Shown: positions 9,285 through 17,182 of the stretch, in pieces
Layout of the letters: each line of letters starts with the position of its first letter
How positions within the stretch are numbered: the first letter of the stretch is position 1
Assembly: GCF_018274385.1 (NCBI RefSeq)
Contig: NZ_JAAFYZ010000002.1
Span: forward strand, 111,429 to 175,428
Direction: 5' to 3'
DNA: 64,000 nucleotides
Origin: Catenulispora pinistramenti
GTDB lineage: Bacteria; Actinomycetota; Actinomycetes; Streptomycetales; Catenulisporaceae
Position numbers and translations under genes: made by a program
The notes under the pieces: generated by a model
The model's input: only the letters and a program-made list of their open reading frames with translations
What the model was told of the DNA's origin: nothing
The model's database searches: none

Positions 9285-9586
9285 TCGATCTTCCCGCGCT
9301 GCTGAGAGAGTGGCTTGAGGACCACGGAACAGAGATCCGGACGTTAGGCGCCGACGTCGAGATTTTCGAGTCACCGGCTGACCGGCCGAAGAGATCGTTC
9401 GGAGTGTCGCTACAGCTGGGAACCCGTGTCACGATGCTGACGGTATGGGATTCCGCCGAAATGAATTGGTCGTCGATGGACCTCACAGCAGACGGCGACC
9501 CTGAGGAGACCTACGAGGAAGGCGTGACTCGGGAAAGGCTGAGGGCCGTTGCCGAGTCGCTGGTGGACTGGCTGCAGGAAGGCTGA
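9281..9586 (+). CDS. probable immunity protein of the Rhs toxin (TriTu-like)
   Basis: 101 residues, acidic, starting at a GTG that overlaps the toxin stop (GTGA at 9281-9284). It contains LLREWLEDHGTEIRTL, TMLTVWDSAEMNWSSMDL and a C-terminal VAESLVDWLQEG helix. No membrane segment is present, so it would act in the cytoplasm. Position directly behind the toxin tip is the standard arrangement for Rhs immunity genes, and I recall a TriTu immunity family with TreTu toxins. The assignment rests mainly on position. Confidence 0.6.
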   Translation: MIDLPALLREWLEDHGTEIRTLGADVEIFESPADRPKRSFGVSLQLGTRVTMLTVWDSAEMNWSSMDLTADGDPEETYEEGVTRERLRAVAESLVDWLQEG

Positions 9587-9646
9587 CCAGGTTGCGGCCT
9601 GCCCGATCGGTCGACCCCGTATCACTCCGAGTTAGCAGGCTGCGGG

Positions 9647-10849
9647 TCAGGCCGAGCGCACCGACGCCGAGGTGATACGGGCGGTCAATTCGGCTAGCCC
9701 GTCGACATCCAAACCGGGCCAGCCATGGACTACGCGCTGCCATTCGGCTGGGATCGCCGAGCGACCCCAAGCCGCGCCGAGCAGCGCGCCAGCAATGGCC
9801 GCGACAGTGTCGGTGTCGTTCCCGGCGTGCACTGCCGCCTCCAAGGCGAGGCGGAAGTGGTCCTGGGGCCGGTCCTTCGGGATCACCGTGTGGTAGATCG
9901 CCGACCACGCGGCCTGAAATGCCCGGACCACGTAGCCGTTGGGCTGGAATGCGTGCGGCGGCTTCGCCTGGGCCTCGTCCAGCCACGCGGTCCACTGGTC
10001 CCGGCGCTCCGGGGGCAGCATTTGCACCGCGTTGCGGACGCCGTAGAACCGCCACATCCCTGGCGTGTGGTGGCGGACTGCTTCACGCACGCCTTCGCTC
10101 CACAGCACGCAGGCGTCTCCGGCAAGCGCGTCAAAATGCGTCAGACCACTGATCCCACGGGCGGCGTCCCGGCATCGGAATCTGCCGTCGGCACCGTCGA
10201 GAAACGCCAGTCCCACTACTCCAGTGCGCATCAGCGAACCGTTGCCGGCCGAGCGCCCGGTACGCTCATGGATAGCCGCCGAGGCTGCCCGAACTGCCGT
10301 CAGCGGATCGCCTCCGGCCGCGCTTGCCTGGGACAGCACCTGCCGCGTCTGCGCGCCGACATCGCTGGCACCGCCGGCCAGCCAGCCGATGAACCCTTCG
10401 GCAATCGCCCGTTGCGCCGGGTCCTCGTCCAACGCCAGTCCCGAGGCCGCGACCTTGGCGATCACCACTTGCATCTGCGTGTCGTCCGAGTATTCGCCCG
10501 GCTCGTACGGGCCCAGACCGCCGCCGCGCATCACCGGTCGCTCGGCCTCACCGAGCCGCCCGAACTCGTAGGGCACTCCCAGCGCGTCACCGCAGGCCGC
10601 CCCGATCAGGGCTCCCGCCGCTCGATCCGCGCGCACCGCTGCTCGCCGCGCCACCTCGGCTGGAGCCGGCGCGGGCGTAGACGGCCCTGGCGACTGCAGC
10701 TGGAACTGGGCGTTCATCCCGGGTGCGAACTCGTCGTCTCGGATCCGCCGCGTCCGCTGCTCCGGCGAGACGTCGCCAGCTTCCTCGGCGTTCTTCGTCA
10801 GCTCGTCGATCAATCGCTGGTCTTCCGGGGAGGGGACATATTCTGTCAC
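9647..10849 (-). CDS. ADP-ribosylglycohydrolase family protein, probable immunity to the adjacent toxin
   Basis: The best start is GTG at 10849, preceded by AAGGAG (10860-10855) and overlapping the toxin stop as GTGA; this gives 400 residues. After a charged, Pro-rich N-terminal extension of about 75 residues comes the DraG fold: GALIGAACGDALGVPYEFG, the metal-binding YSDDTQ near 108, and HAGNDTDTVAAIAG near 350. These are the residues that bind two Mg ions and remove ADP-ribose from modified targets. Encoded directly behind an ADP-ribosyltransferase toxin, it is likely to reverse self-modification, like T6SS Tri1. Whether the N-terminal extension also blocks the toxin is unknown. Confidence 0.85.
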   Translation of the reverse strand: MTEYVPSPEDQRLIDELTKNAEEAGDVSPEQRTRRIRDDEFAPGMNAQFQLQSPGPSTPAPAPAEVARRAAVRADRAAGALIGAACGDALGVPYEFGRLGEAERPVMRGGGLGPYEPGEYSDDTQMQVVIAKVAASGLALDEDPAQRAIAEGFIGWLAGGASDVGAQTRQVLSQASAAGGDPLTAVRAASAAIHERTGRSAGNGSLMRTGVVGLAFLDGADGRFRCRDAARGISGLTHFDALAGDACVLWSEGVREAVRHHTPGMWRFYGVRNAVQMLPPERRDQWTAWLDEAQAKPPHAFQPNGYVVRAFQAAWSAIYHTVIPKDRPQDHFRLALEAAVHAGNDTDTVAAIAGALLGAAWGRSAIPAEWQRVVHGWPGLDVDGLAELTARITSASVRSA

Positions 10850-12333
10850 GACGTCTCCTTGAGCTGAATGTGCCAAGTCCCCGAGGCATCCTGGGCCCTG
10901 CTGACAACTTCGAACTTCGTGCCAGCCTTGAAAAGGATCTCACCCTCGCCGGGAACGTGCGAGATCGGCTTGATGTCGCGTCCCGTCAAGGACTCGACTT
11001 CCAGCTGCACCTTGCCCGAGAAACCGTGCCCGACGCCGGTGCTCATGAAAGCGTTCTCGGTGATGACCTGGCCCGGTTCGTACTTCGCGGCGATCGTCGC
11101 CGCCTCGGCATCATCGAAGACCCTTATACCGCGGAACACAGAGCCCTCGTAGGGCGGGAGTTGATCTAGCCCCGCGTTGATCACCTCCACGTGATTCGCC
11201 CAGGGAGCCGTCCGCGCTGGGTCTTCGCTCCGGAGCGCGTCGTTCATCGCGCGGTAGAACGCGTTGCCGGTGTATCCCTTGACTGCGGTAAGCAGTTCCG
11301 GATCGGCGTGCGCGAAGTCCGGGTTGAGGCTGATGAAGTCCTGGACCGACTTCAGGTCGGCGTCGTAGGCGTAGTACGAATCCGCGAAGGCCTTCAAGGC
11401 GGCCGGGTCGACCTGGTTCGGCCCTCCAGGCCCGGACGCCAGGCCAGCAGTCGCGGGATCGTGGTCGAGATCGGTAAGGACTTGGTCGACCTCCGGGCCG
11501 AAGAGGTCTGCCGTGTCCCCCGCCGCGCCATCCAACCCCAGCTCTCCCAGGGCACCCCGCAGCGCGCCAAGACCGCGCCCAAGTGCCGTGAAACCGACCT
11601 CTCCTCCTGCGCCGAGGGCCAGGTCACCCGTGAGCTTGTCAGGGTTGACGAGGTGACCCGGGTTGAACATGAGGTCGAAGGCGGCCGCGTTCTTCGCGCC
11701 GCTAAAGGCGACCTTGCCCACCGACTCCAGAGCCTTCAGAATGCGGCCCAGACCAGCGATCTCAGCGCACAGGTCCTCGATCATCTTGCCAGCGCGTACC
11801 ACCATCGCCTCAAGCTCGGCGAATACCTCGACGATTTGCCGGGCCCGGGTCCCGGAGGCCAGCGCTGCGGCGGCATCCGACAGCGGGCCGGTCAGCAACG
11901 ACAGCGCCAGCCCCGCGACCTCGAACTCGGCGATCTGAGCCGCCAGCACGCCGACCTGCGATATCAAATCGTGCGCCTGATCAGCGAGCTTGACCAGCCC
12001 GTCATGCCCCTTATACAGCGCGCCCTCGACCTGCGAGGCAACAGACTGGACTTGGCCCGCACGATCGCCGAAGGCGATATCTACCTGGCCTTTCAGCGTC
12101 ATGTCTGCCGTGCTTTGGTTCGCCGCGAACCCCGCAGCGCCAATCGCGTCCGCGAGGTTCTTCCACACCGCGGCAACCCGCCGGATCCCATCCGGATCGA
12201 CCGCAGGGTCGGTGATCCCCAAGAACTGCAGGATGTCAGCTGTGCTGTGGCCGATCGCGTTGTTCAACGCGTCGATCAGATGCAGCGGGTTCAGATCGTC
12301 GAGAACGCCACCGACGTCGTCGAGAAGCCCCAT
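10846..12333 (-). CDS. ADP-ribosyltransferase toxin, probable T7SS effector
   Basis: 495 residues from the ATG at 12333, 4 bases after the partner gene. Residues 1-250 are helical, resembling the secretion regions of WXG/LXG-type effectors (MGLLDDVGGVLDDLNPLHLI, long Ala/Leu helices). The C-terminal third is an R-S-E class ART: Arg in VFRGIRVFDD near 399, the Ser-Thr-Ser region AFMSTGVG near 427 and an ExE motif in PGEGEILF near 461. This class transfers ADP-ribose from NAD to proteins; the target cannot be read. The upstream WXG-like partner and downstream glycohydrolase make a toxin/immunity operon. Confidence 0.85.
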   Translation of the reverse strand: MGLLDDVGGVLDDLNPLHLIDALNNAIGHSTADILQFLGITDPAVDPDGIRRVAAVWKNLADAIGAAGFAANQSTADMTLKGQVDIAFGDRAGQVQSVASQVEGALYKGHDGLVKLADQAHDLISQVGVLAAQIAEFEVAGLALSLLTGPLSDAAAALASGTRARQIVEVFAELEAMVVRAGKMIEDLCAEIAGLGRILKALESVGKVAFSGAKNAAAFDLMFNPGHLVNPDKLTGDLALGAGGEVGFTALGRGLGALRGALGELGLDGAAGDTADLFGPEVDQVLTDLDHDPATAGLASGPGGPNQVDPAALKAFADSYYAYDADLKSVQDFISLNPDFAHADPELLTAVKGYTGNAFYRAMNDALRSEDPARTAPWANHVEVINAGLDQLPPYEGSVFRGIRVFDDAEAATIAAKYEPGQVITENAFMSTGVGHGFSGKVQLEVESLTGRDIKPISHVPGEGEILFKAGTKFEVVSRAQDASGTWHIQLKETS

Positions 12334-12337
12334 CGCG

Positions 12338-12703
12338 CTAGTCCGCCAGCGCCCGGCCGCCAACGGAATGCACCGTCGGGGCATCGCCGGCCAACGCAGT
12401 GTCCAGATCGGCGAACGCCTGCGCGAGTGCCGACAGGATGTCGGATTCCGAGCCCCATTCGGCCCGCAGTGCCGCAGACGCAGCCGCCAGATCGTCCATG
12501 GCCTTGCCGACTTGGCCCTGCGCATGCATCAACGAGCCCAGCGCGCCCAGGGCGTTCAGCTGGCCACGTGCGAGTTTGAAGGCCGTCTCAGGCTTCTCCA
12601 TCGGACTTGCCGCACTCCCCAGCAATGCCGACGCTCTCTGCAACGATGCCGACTCGACCTGCAGGTCAGCCACAATCCCCCCGTAGCTCGGTATCACGGA
12701 CAC
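12338..12703 (-). CDS. WXG100-like secretion partner of the ART toxin
   Basis: 121 residues, almost all helical, with a central turn containing LRAEWGSESD, which resembles the WXG hairpin. N-terminal heptads are visible around VADLQVESASLQRASALL and the C-terminal helix around LAQAFADLDTALAG. Small proteins like this pair with T7SS effectors for export. It is the first gene of the leftward operon, 4 bases before the toxin start, so co-translation with the toxin is expected. Confidence 0.65.
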   Translation of the reverse strand: MSVIPSYGGIVADLQVESASLQRASALLGSAASPMEKPETAFKLARGQLNALGALGSLMHAQGQVGKAMDDLAAASAALRAEWGSESDILSALAQAFADLDTALAGDAPTVHSVGGRALAD

Positions 12704-13058
12704 TGCCAGTAGCCGCGCGTAGCTAGGCCGTTATCCTGCCAGGACCAGCAGCACGTCGACAAGGAGGCGAGAACCACAAGCCCGCGGGGAGTACTCGGAG
12801 ACAGATAAGAACCTTGATGCTGATGGCCCTCTATCACCTGGTCAGTGGGTAGCATCAGGATCCCGATAAGGACCGCCGCCAGTTTCATAGCCCCCTGCGA
12901 CGCTGCCGGAAGTTCTCATCTGACGGTAACCCGATGCAGCTCGGGTGCCGATCACGCAGGGTAGTCGCTTGCGTCGTCCGTTGACATCAAACCGCCACAG
13001 TTCATATCGTCAAACGGCGTCGTCTCGGACGCAAGGTGTCATAGCTCAGGGGGGATCC
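12704..13058. other. divergent intergenic region between two T7SS effector operons
   Basis: 355 bases separating the leftward ART operon from the rightward hydrolase operon. It must hold promoters for both. A purine run (CAGGGGGG near 13048) precedes the ATG at 13059. I see no convincing gene; short open frames here lack ribosome binding sites and family-like composition. Confidence 0.4.
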
Positions 13059-13391
13059 ATGACATCACCAACCGAGCTCCAGCTCGACTTCAACGGCCTA
13101 TCGACCTTCGCAGACCAAGCAGACCGAATCCGGGGGCAGTGGGATGGATCAGCACTAACGCTCGATCCCCCGATCGGCCTCGGCGATGAGGGTCAGCTGA
13201 CGGATCTGATGGCCGAATTCACTGCGGCCTGGACGAAGGCCGCAACCTCAATCGACTCCTTCATCTCGGTGCTGTCAAGCATGTGTCGCGATTCAGTCGC
13301 ACGCTTCCAGCAGACCGATGGCACTTTGGCCCGTCAGGCCACTGATCCCGATGGAGATCGCATCAGCGGTCACCACGTGTACGGACTCTGA
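13059..13391 (+). CDS. WXG100-like secretion partner of the DUF1023 effector
   Basis: 110 residues from the ATG at 13059, chosen over an upstream ATG because of the GGGGGG run just ahead and the typical N-terminus (MTSPTELQLDFNGL). It contains RGQWDGSAL, matching the WXG turn, and a second helix EFTAAWTKAATSIDSFISVL. It lies 10 bases before the hydrolase effector start. It is probably the export partner for that protein through the EccC system. Confidence 0.65.
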   Translation: MTSPTELQLDFNGLSTFADQADRIRGQWDGSALTLDPPIGLGDEGQLTDLMAEFTAAWTKAATSIDSFISVLSSMCRDSVARFQQTDGTLARQATDPDGDRISGHHVYGL

Positions 13392-13401
13392 GGGGCACCA
13401 C

Positions 13402-15390
13402 ATGAGCCGAGTAGCTCCAGGCGCCGGGAGTTCCGGCCGCCCGACCGAGTGGTGGCCGCTTGGGCTGGACGCCGATCCTGTCCCCCAAGACAGCTCGGGT
13501 CTGCAAACTATGGCGTATCGCTACCACTCCTTCGCCAATGACGCCGATCAGTCATGGCGCGGGGCCGTGAGCCTGATCAACGACCCAGCGATCACCACGT
13601 GGATGGGTAAATCCGGAGAGGCCTTCCGCGCAGCGGCCGGGCCCTTCCCCGGCATGCTCGACGGTGCCGCGAAGGCATATCGGGAGGTCGGGGACGCATT
13701 CGCGACCTTCAGCGGCAAGATTGCCGATATCCAGAGTCAGATCGATCTGCTCGCCACAGCCTCGCTCTACGATGCAGAGGAGATGGAGGTGGACACCGGG
13801 TTGTCCCAAGACGCAGTCCGGACCCTGGTGACGATTCCCTACAGGCCCGAGCTTGAGACGCGTCTGGACGACTACGCCGGCAGCAGCACCTTGGGCCACG
13901 ACGCCTACAAGGCGAACTACGACAAGATCGCGCAGAGCTGGCTGGCGATCGGAAGCCGACGCGGGGACTTGGTAAACCTGCTCAGCGAGCTTCGCGACGC
14001 AAAACGTATCTGGATGAACGCCATCGAGAGCGCAACCGACAGCGCACACGGCATCACCGCACAACTCGGTGCCAGCGGCCAAAGCTCCGGCGACTTCAAC
14101 GAACGGTTCGCGGCCTTCGGGGGCAACGCCGCCGACCTCGTCCTCGCTCCGCAAGCCGTGGTCGACCTCGATGTCGCCGAACTCCCGCTACCCGGAGCCG
14201 ACCCGAGTGAGATCGCCTCGTGGTGGACGTCGCTATCCCAGGCTGAACGTGACAAGTTGCTGAGTGAGCATCCAGACATCATCGGATCCCTGGACGGCAT
14301 CCCCTGTGTGGATCGGGACAAGGCGAACCGTGCCCTACTGGACTTCGAAATCACACGCCTGCAAGCCAACGGGTCAGATCCGGCTACGCTTGCTGTACTG
14401 GTCCACTTGCGCAATCAGTTGAATGCTACTGGTCAAGCATGGCGGACTGACAATCACACCGCCAAGGGCCAGAATCCCACCTCGTTCACGGCGCCGATGC
14501 CACCGCTTCTCCTGTTGCACTTCGATACCGCCGGCAACGGCCATCTGATAATGACCGCAGGCAACCCGGACACCGCCCAGAACGTGGTGACCTACGTGCC
14601 CGGTCTGGGCACGACCATGAGCGACCACATGATCGACAACGACATCCCGCACACCGAGAACCTGTACCTGCAAGCGCTGCAAGATCACCCGAGCGCGTCA
14701 GTCGCGTCAGTCTTCTGGCTCGGGTACAACGCGCCGGTCATCCCGGGCCTCAGCCCAGGAGCTAGTTCCGACATCACGCACGCGCTCGACGTCGCAGGGG
14801 ACGGAGACGCTAAGGCAGCCGCGCCCGACCTCACCCGATTCCTGGACGGTCTGCACGTCACCAGCACCGTTAACGGTCCGGTTCACTACACCGCGCTCGG
14901 ACACAGCTATGGATCCTTGGTGGTGGGTACCGCCGCTGCTCAACCCGGCGGCATCCCGGTCGACGACATCATTTTCGCCGGCAGCCCCGGCGTCGGTGTC
15001 GATCATGCCTCGGACCTGCACATTGCGCCCGGCCACGTGTGGGCAGGCGCAGCGGCAAACGACCCGGTGCCAGTACTTTCCGACGTCGTTCAGTCGCAGA
15101 GCAACAACTTCGTCTTCGTCGACCCTGGAAAGAGCGTCGATCATTTCATCGAAGACCTGCTGGGAACCAACACGCACGGTGGATGGTTCGGCCAGAACCC
15201 GGCTGCCTCACAGTTCGGGGCTAACGTCTTCCACGTGGCGCCCGGCGACACTGGCACCGGCGGCATGGATGCCCACGGCGAGTACTTCGATCCTGTGCAA
15301 CGTAGCCCTGAAAGCCTCAGCGACGGCTCGAGCTTGTCGAACATGACCAACATCATCGTCGGCGACTACGGAAAGGTCTCTGGCTCGTGA
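13402..15390 (+). CDS. DUF1023-type alpha/beta-hydrolase, probable T7SS effector
   Basis: 662 residues from the ATG at 13402. The N-terminus has TEWWPLGLDADPVPQ, the same pattern as the Rhs remnant, followed by a helical domain with TTWMGKSGEAF (WXG-like turn). The C-terminal half is an alpha/beta-hydrolase with nucleophile motif ALGHSYGSLVVG near residue 500 and a late His in GMDAHGEYF; Asp candidates lie near ANDPVPVL. This matches the DUF1023 (Abhydrolase_8) family common in actinobacteria. The substrate is unknown; lipid or ester hydrolysis is the family expectation. The stop overlaps the next gene. Confidence 0.8.
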   Translation: MSRVAPGAGSSGRPTEWWPLGLDADPVPQDSSGLQTMAYRYHSFANDADQSWRGAVSLINDPAITTWMGKSGEAFRAAAGPFPGMLDGAAKAYREVGDAFATFSGKIADIQSQIDLLATASLYDAEEMEVDTGLSQDAVRTLVTIPYRPELETRLDDYAGSSTLGHDAYKANYDKIAQSWLAIGSRRGDLVNLLSELRDAKRIWMNAIESATDSAHGITAQLGASGQSSGDFNERFAAFGGNAADLVLAPQAVVDLDVAELPLPGADPSEIASWWTSLSQAERDKLLSEHPDIIGSLDGIPCVDRDKANRALLDFEITRLQANGSDPATLAVLVHLRNQLNATGQAWRTDNHTAKGQNPTSFTAPMPPLLLLHFDTAGNGHLIMTAGNPDTAQNVVTYVPGLGTTMSDHMIDNDIPHTENLYLQALQDHPSASVASVFWLGYNAPVIPGLSPGASSDITHALDVAGDGDAKAAAPDLTRFLDGLHVTSTVNGPVHYTALGHSYGSLVVGTAAAQPGGIPVDDIIFAGSPGVGVDHASDLHIAPGHVWAGAAANDPVPVLSDVVQSQSNNFVFVDPGKSVDHFIEDLLGTNTHGGWFGQNPAASQFGANVFHVAPGDTGTGGMDAHGEYFDPVQRSPESLSDGSSLSNMTNIIVGDYGKVSGS

Positions 15391-15902
15391 CGGCATCATC
15401 AGCCCAGGGTGCGTCACGGATCAGCCGCTTCCGGCGACGCAACCTGATCATCCTCGTGATCGTACTCGTCGCGATTGCCGGTGCGCTCATCTTCACCTGG
15501 CATAAGGCCACGGCGACGATCAGTCGTAGCCAGGCCCAGCAGGAAGCTGTTCAAGCCGTCAACGATGCCGTCAAGGCCACCGGACGGGTCCCAGACACCT
15601 GGGCGACATCCGCCAGCATCGAACCCTGTGACAATGGCGCGGGCGGAGACCACGGCGACTATGCGGGGACCGGGGTCAACATCCACGGCGTATCCACCGG
15701 CGATGCCGACCGGATGGCCGACGCGCTGGGGAGCTACCTGAAGAGCAACGGCTACTCGGGCGTCACAGTTCGCAAAGATCCCAATCTAATCGTGGTGCAT
15801 GGCACGAAGAGCGGCGTTGGAGTCGGCATGCAATTCGACCCCAACGACAATCAGCACCTGGCCATGTTCACCGCCGGAACCGGCTGCAACGTGAAGTCGT
15901 AA
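15387..15902 (+). CDS. single-pass membrane protein coupled to the hydrolase effector
   Basis: 171 residues starting at a GTG that overlaps the effector stop (GTGA at 15387-15390). A basic segment (RISRFRRRN) precedes one transmembrane helix (LIILVIVLVAIAGALIFTW). The outside domain of about 130 residues contains two Cys (EPCDNGAGG and TGCNVKS) that could form a disulfide. I do not recognise the family. Translational coupling and an extracytoplasmic domain would suit an immunity protein against an exported enzyme, but this is inference. Confidence 0.6.
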   Translation: MTASSAQGASRISRFRRRNLIILVIVLVAIAGALIFTWHKATATISRSQAQQEAVQAVNDAVKATGRVPDTWATSASIEPCDNGAGGDHGDYAGTGVNIHGVSTGDADRMADALGSYLKSNGYSGVTVRKDPNLIVVHGTKSGVGVGMQFDPNDNQHLAMFTAGTGCNVKS

Positions 15903-16006
15903 TTCGAAAGGGGTCTTGCACCGTACGGTGACGCTAGCTTATGCCGGACGTGGGTTGCTTCAAAACGCACCTACGATAGTGGCGGCGTACTTCCAGATCT
16001 GCCCCC

Positions 16007-16231
16007 ATGGAAAGTACTTCAATCAGGCGAGCACGACGCTGCCGCATCCGACTCATTGGACAACCCGGTGAACATCTTGCTCGGAGGCGGAGCAGTCTAT
16101 TGATCCGGCTGTCAACACCTCAGGTTGCACGCCTCAGCGGCGTACTGATCCTTGCTGCCGCTACGGCGTGTAGCTGTGGAAAAGCCAGTCATCCAGCTGC
16201 CTCGCAGTCGCAGAAGATTCCGGAGTCGTGA
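16007..16231 (+). pseudogene. possible truncated lipoprotein remnant
   Basis: A 74-codon frame whose second half looks like a lipoprotein signal (VARLSGVLILAAATACSCG) but stops only about 20 residues later. The upstream part is basic and unlike a signal sequence. The 16232-16525 stretch that follows shows nothing coding. It may be the decayed start of a lipoprotein gene similar to the intact one at 16526. Evidence is weak. Confidence 0.3.
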
Positions 16232-16525
16232 TCGGCACGCGAAAGAGGATGGTCGAGCTGGCGCACCTGCTGACCCGCGGCCGGGGGAGGGCCAATACCG
16301 AGATCACCCCACGTCAAAGATCACGAACCGCTGGTGGGGTCGGCGTTACGGACCTATACTCCTAGCTAGCCGGGCTGTGGTCACTTTTCCGGTCACAGGC
16401 GTGCGGGGCGCGGATCATACTGAATCCTTCGCACGGCCCATCGCCCTTCTCTTCTCGGGAAAAGCAGTGGGGGAACACCGAGATCGAGAGGGTTCGAATT
16501 GTCCGGGTCATCGGGAGGGCTGCGA

Positions 16526-17182
16526 ATGGCGGCAGGCCTGCTGTCGGTGGGCCTGCTCGCCGGGTGCGGCAGTGCAAAGAGTCACGGTGGCGAACCGTCG
16601 GTACCAGTGGCCCCAGTAGCCACGGGAAGTGCGCTCGACTCCACGCTCGGCCCGATCAACCTCACGGGCACCGGAAATGACAGCAATTGGGGCGACCAGG
16701 CGTCGGACCAGGTCACAGTGAAGAATTACCTACTCAGTGCCACCGTCCGACTGCAGGCGCCTCGCTCGTCCGGCGACCACCAAGCAGGGTTCGAAATCTC
16801 CGACCCCACTACGCAAATCCAATTGGGAACACCTAGGCCGGATGAGTTCAGAATCGCGGTGACCACGGACGGAGCGGTGGATCTATCCTTGATCACGTAT
16901 ACGGACTCTAACTACCCTACGGTCAGCGACATCATGCGGTCGAACATCACCGCCTTCAAGCCCGATACGGACTGTCACCTGCAAGCCGAGGTCGATATGC
17001 GTGGCTCCTCGGCCCACTTCACGATCTGGGTGAACGGGGAGAAGCTCATCGACACCGCCACCAGCCACGCACCGTTCGGTGCCAGTAAGATCCTGCTTGC
17101 GCTGGACAGCGGGGATCTGAGCCCCATGCCGGGTGGTGCGGCCGTGATGACCGATTACTCCGTCGCTCCCATCACCTCATAG
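16526..17182 (+). CDS. lipoprotein of unknown function
   Basis: 218 residues from the ATG at 16526, which has GGGAGG (16513-16518) at good spacing; a TTG at 16499 is less likely. The signal is MAAGLLSVGLLAGCGSAKS with lipobox LLAGC. The mature part has beta-rich segments (VKNYLLSATVRLQAP, AHFTIWVNGEKLIDTA) reminiscent of a lectin/glucanase-like jelly roll, and ends VMTDYSVAPITS. A strong hairpin follows at 17196-17236. The function is not identifiable. Confidence 0.65.
   Translation: MAAGLLSVGLLAGCGSAKSHGGEPSVPVAPVATGSALDSTLGPINLTGTGNDSNWGDQASDQVTVKNYLLSATVRLQAPRSSGDHQAGFEISDPTTQIQLGTPRPDEFRIAVTTDGAVDLSLITYTDSNYPTVSDIMRSNITAFKPDTDCHLQAEVDMRGSSAHFTIWVNGEKLIDTATSHAPFGASKILLALDSGDLSPMPGGAAVMTDYSVAPITS

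Noticed and set aside
11191..12579. 462-codon plus-strand frame opposite the ART toxin
   Set aside because: Shadow of the toxin gene; the toxin strand has family motifs and operon-type overlaps.
12694..12888. 64-codon minus frame beginning with a hydrophobic stretch (KLAAVLIGILML)
   Set aside because: No ribosome site, ends inside the WXG-like gene and has no family-like continuation.
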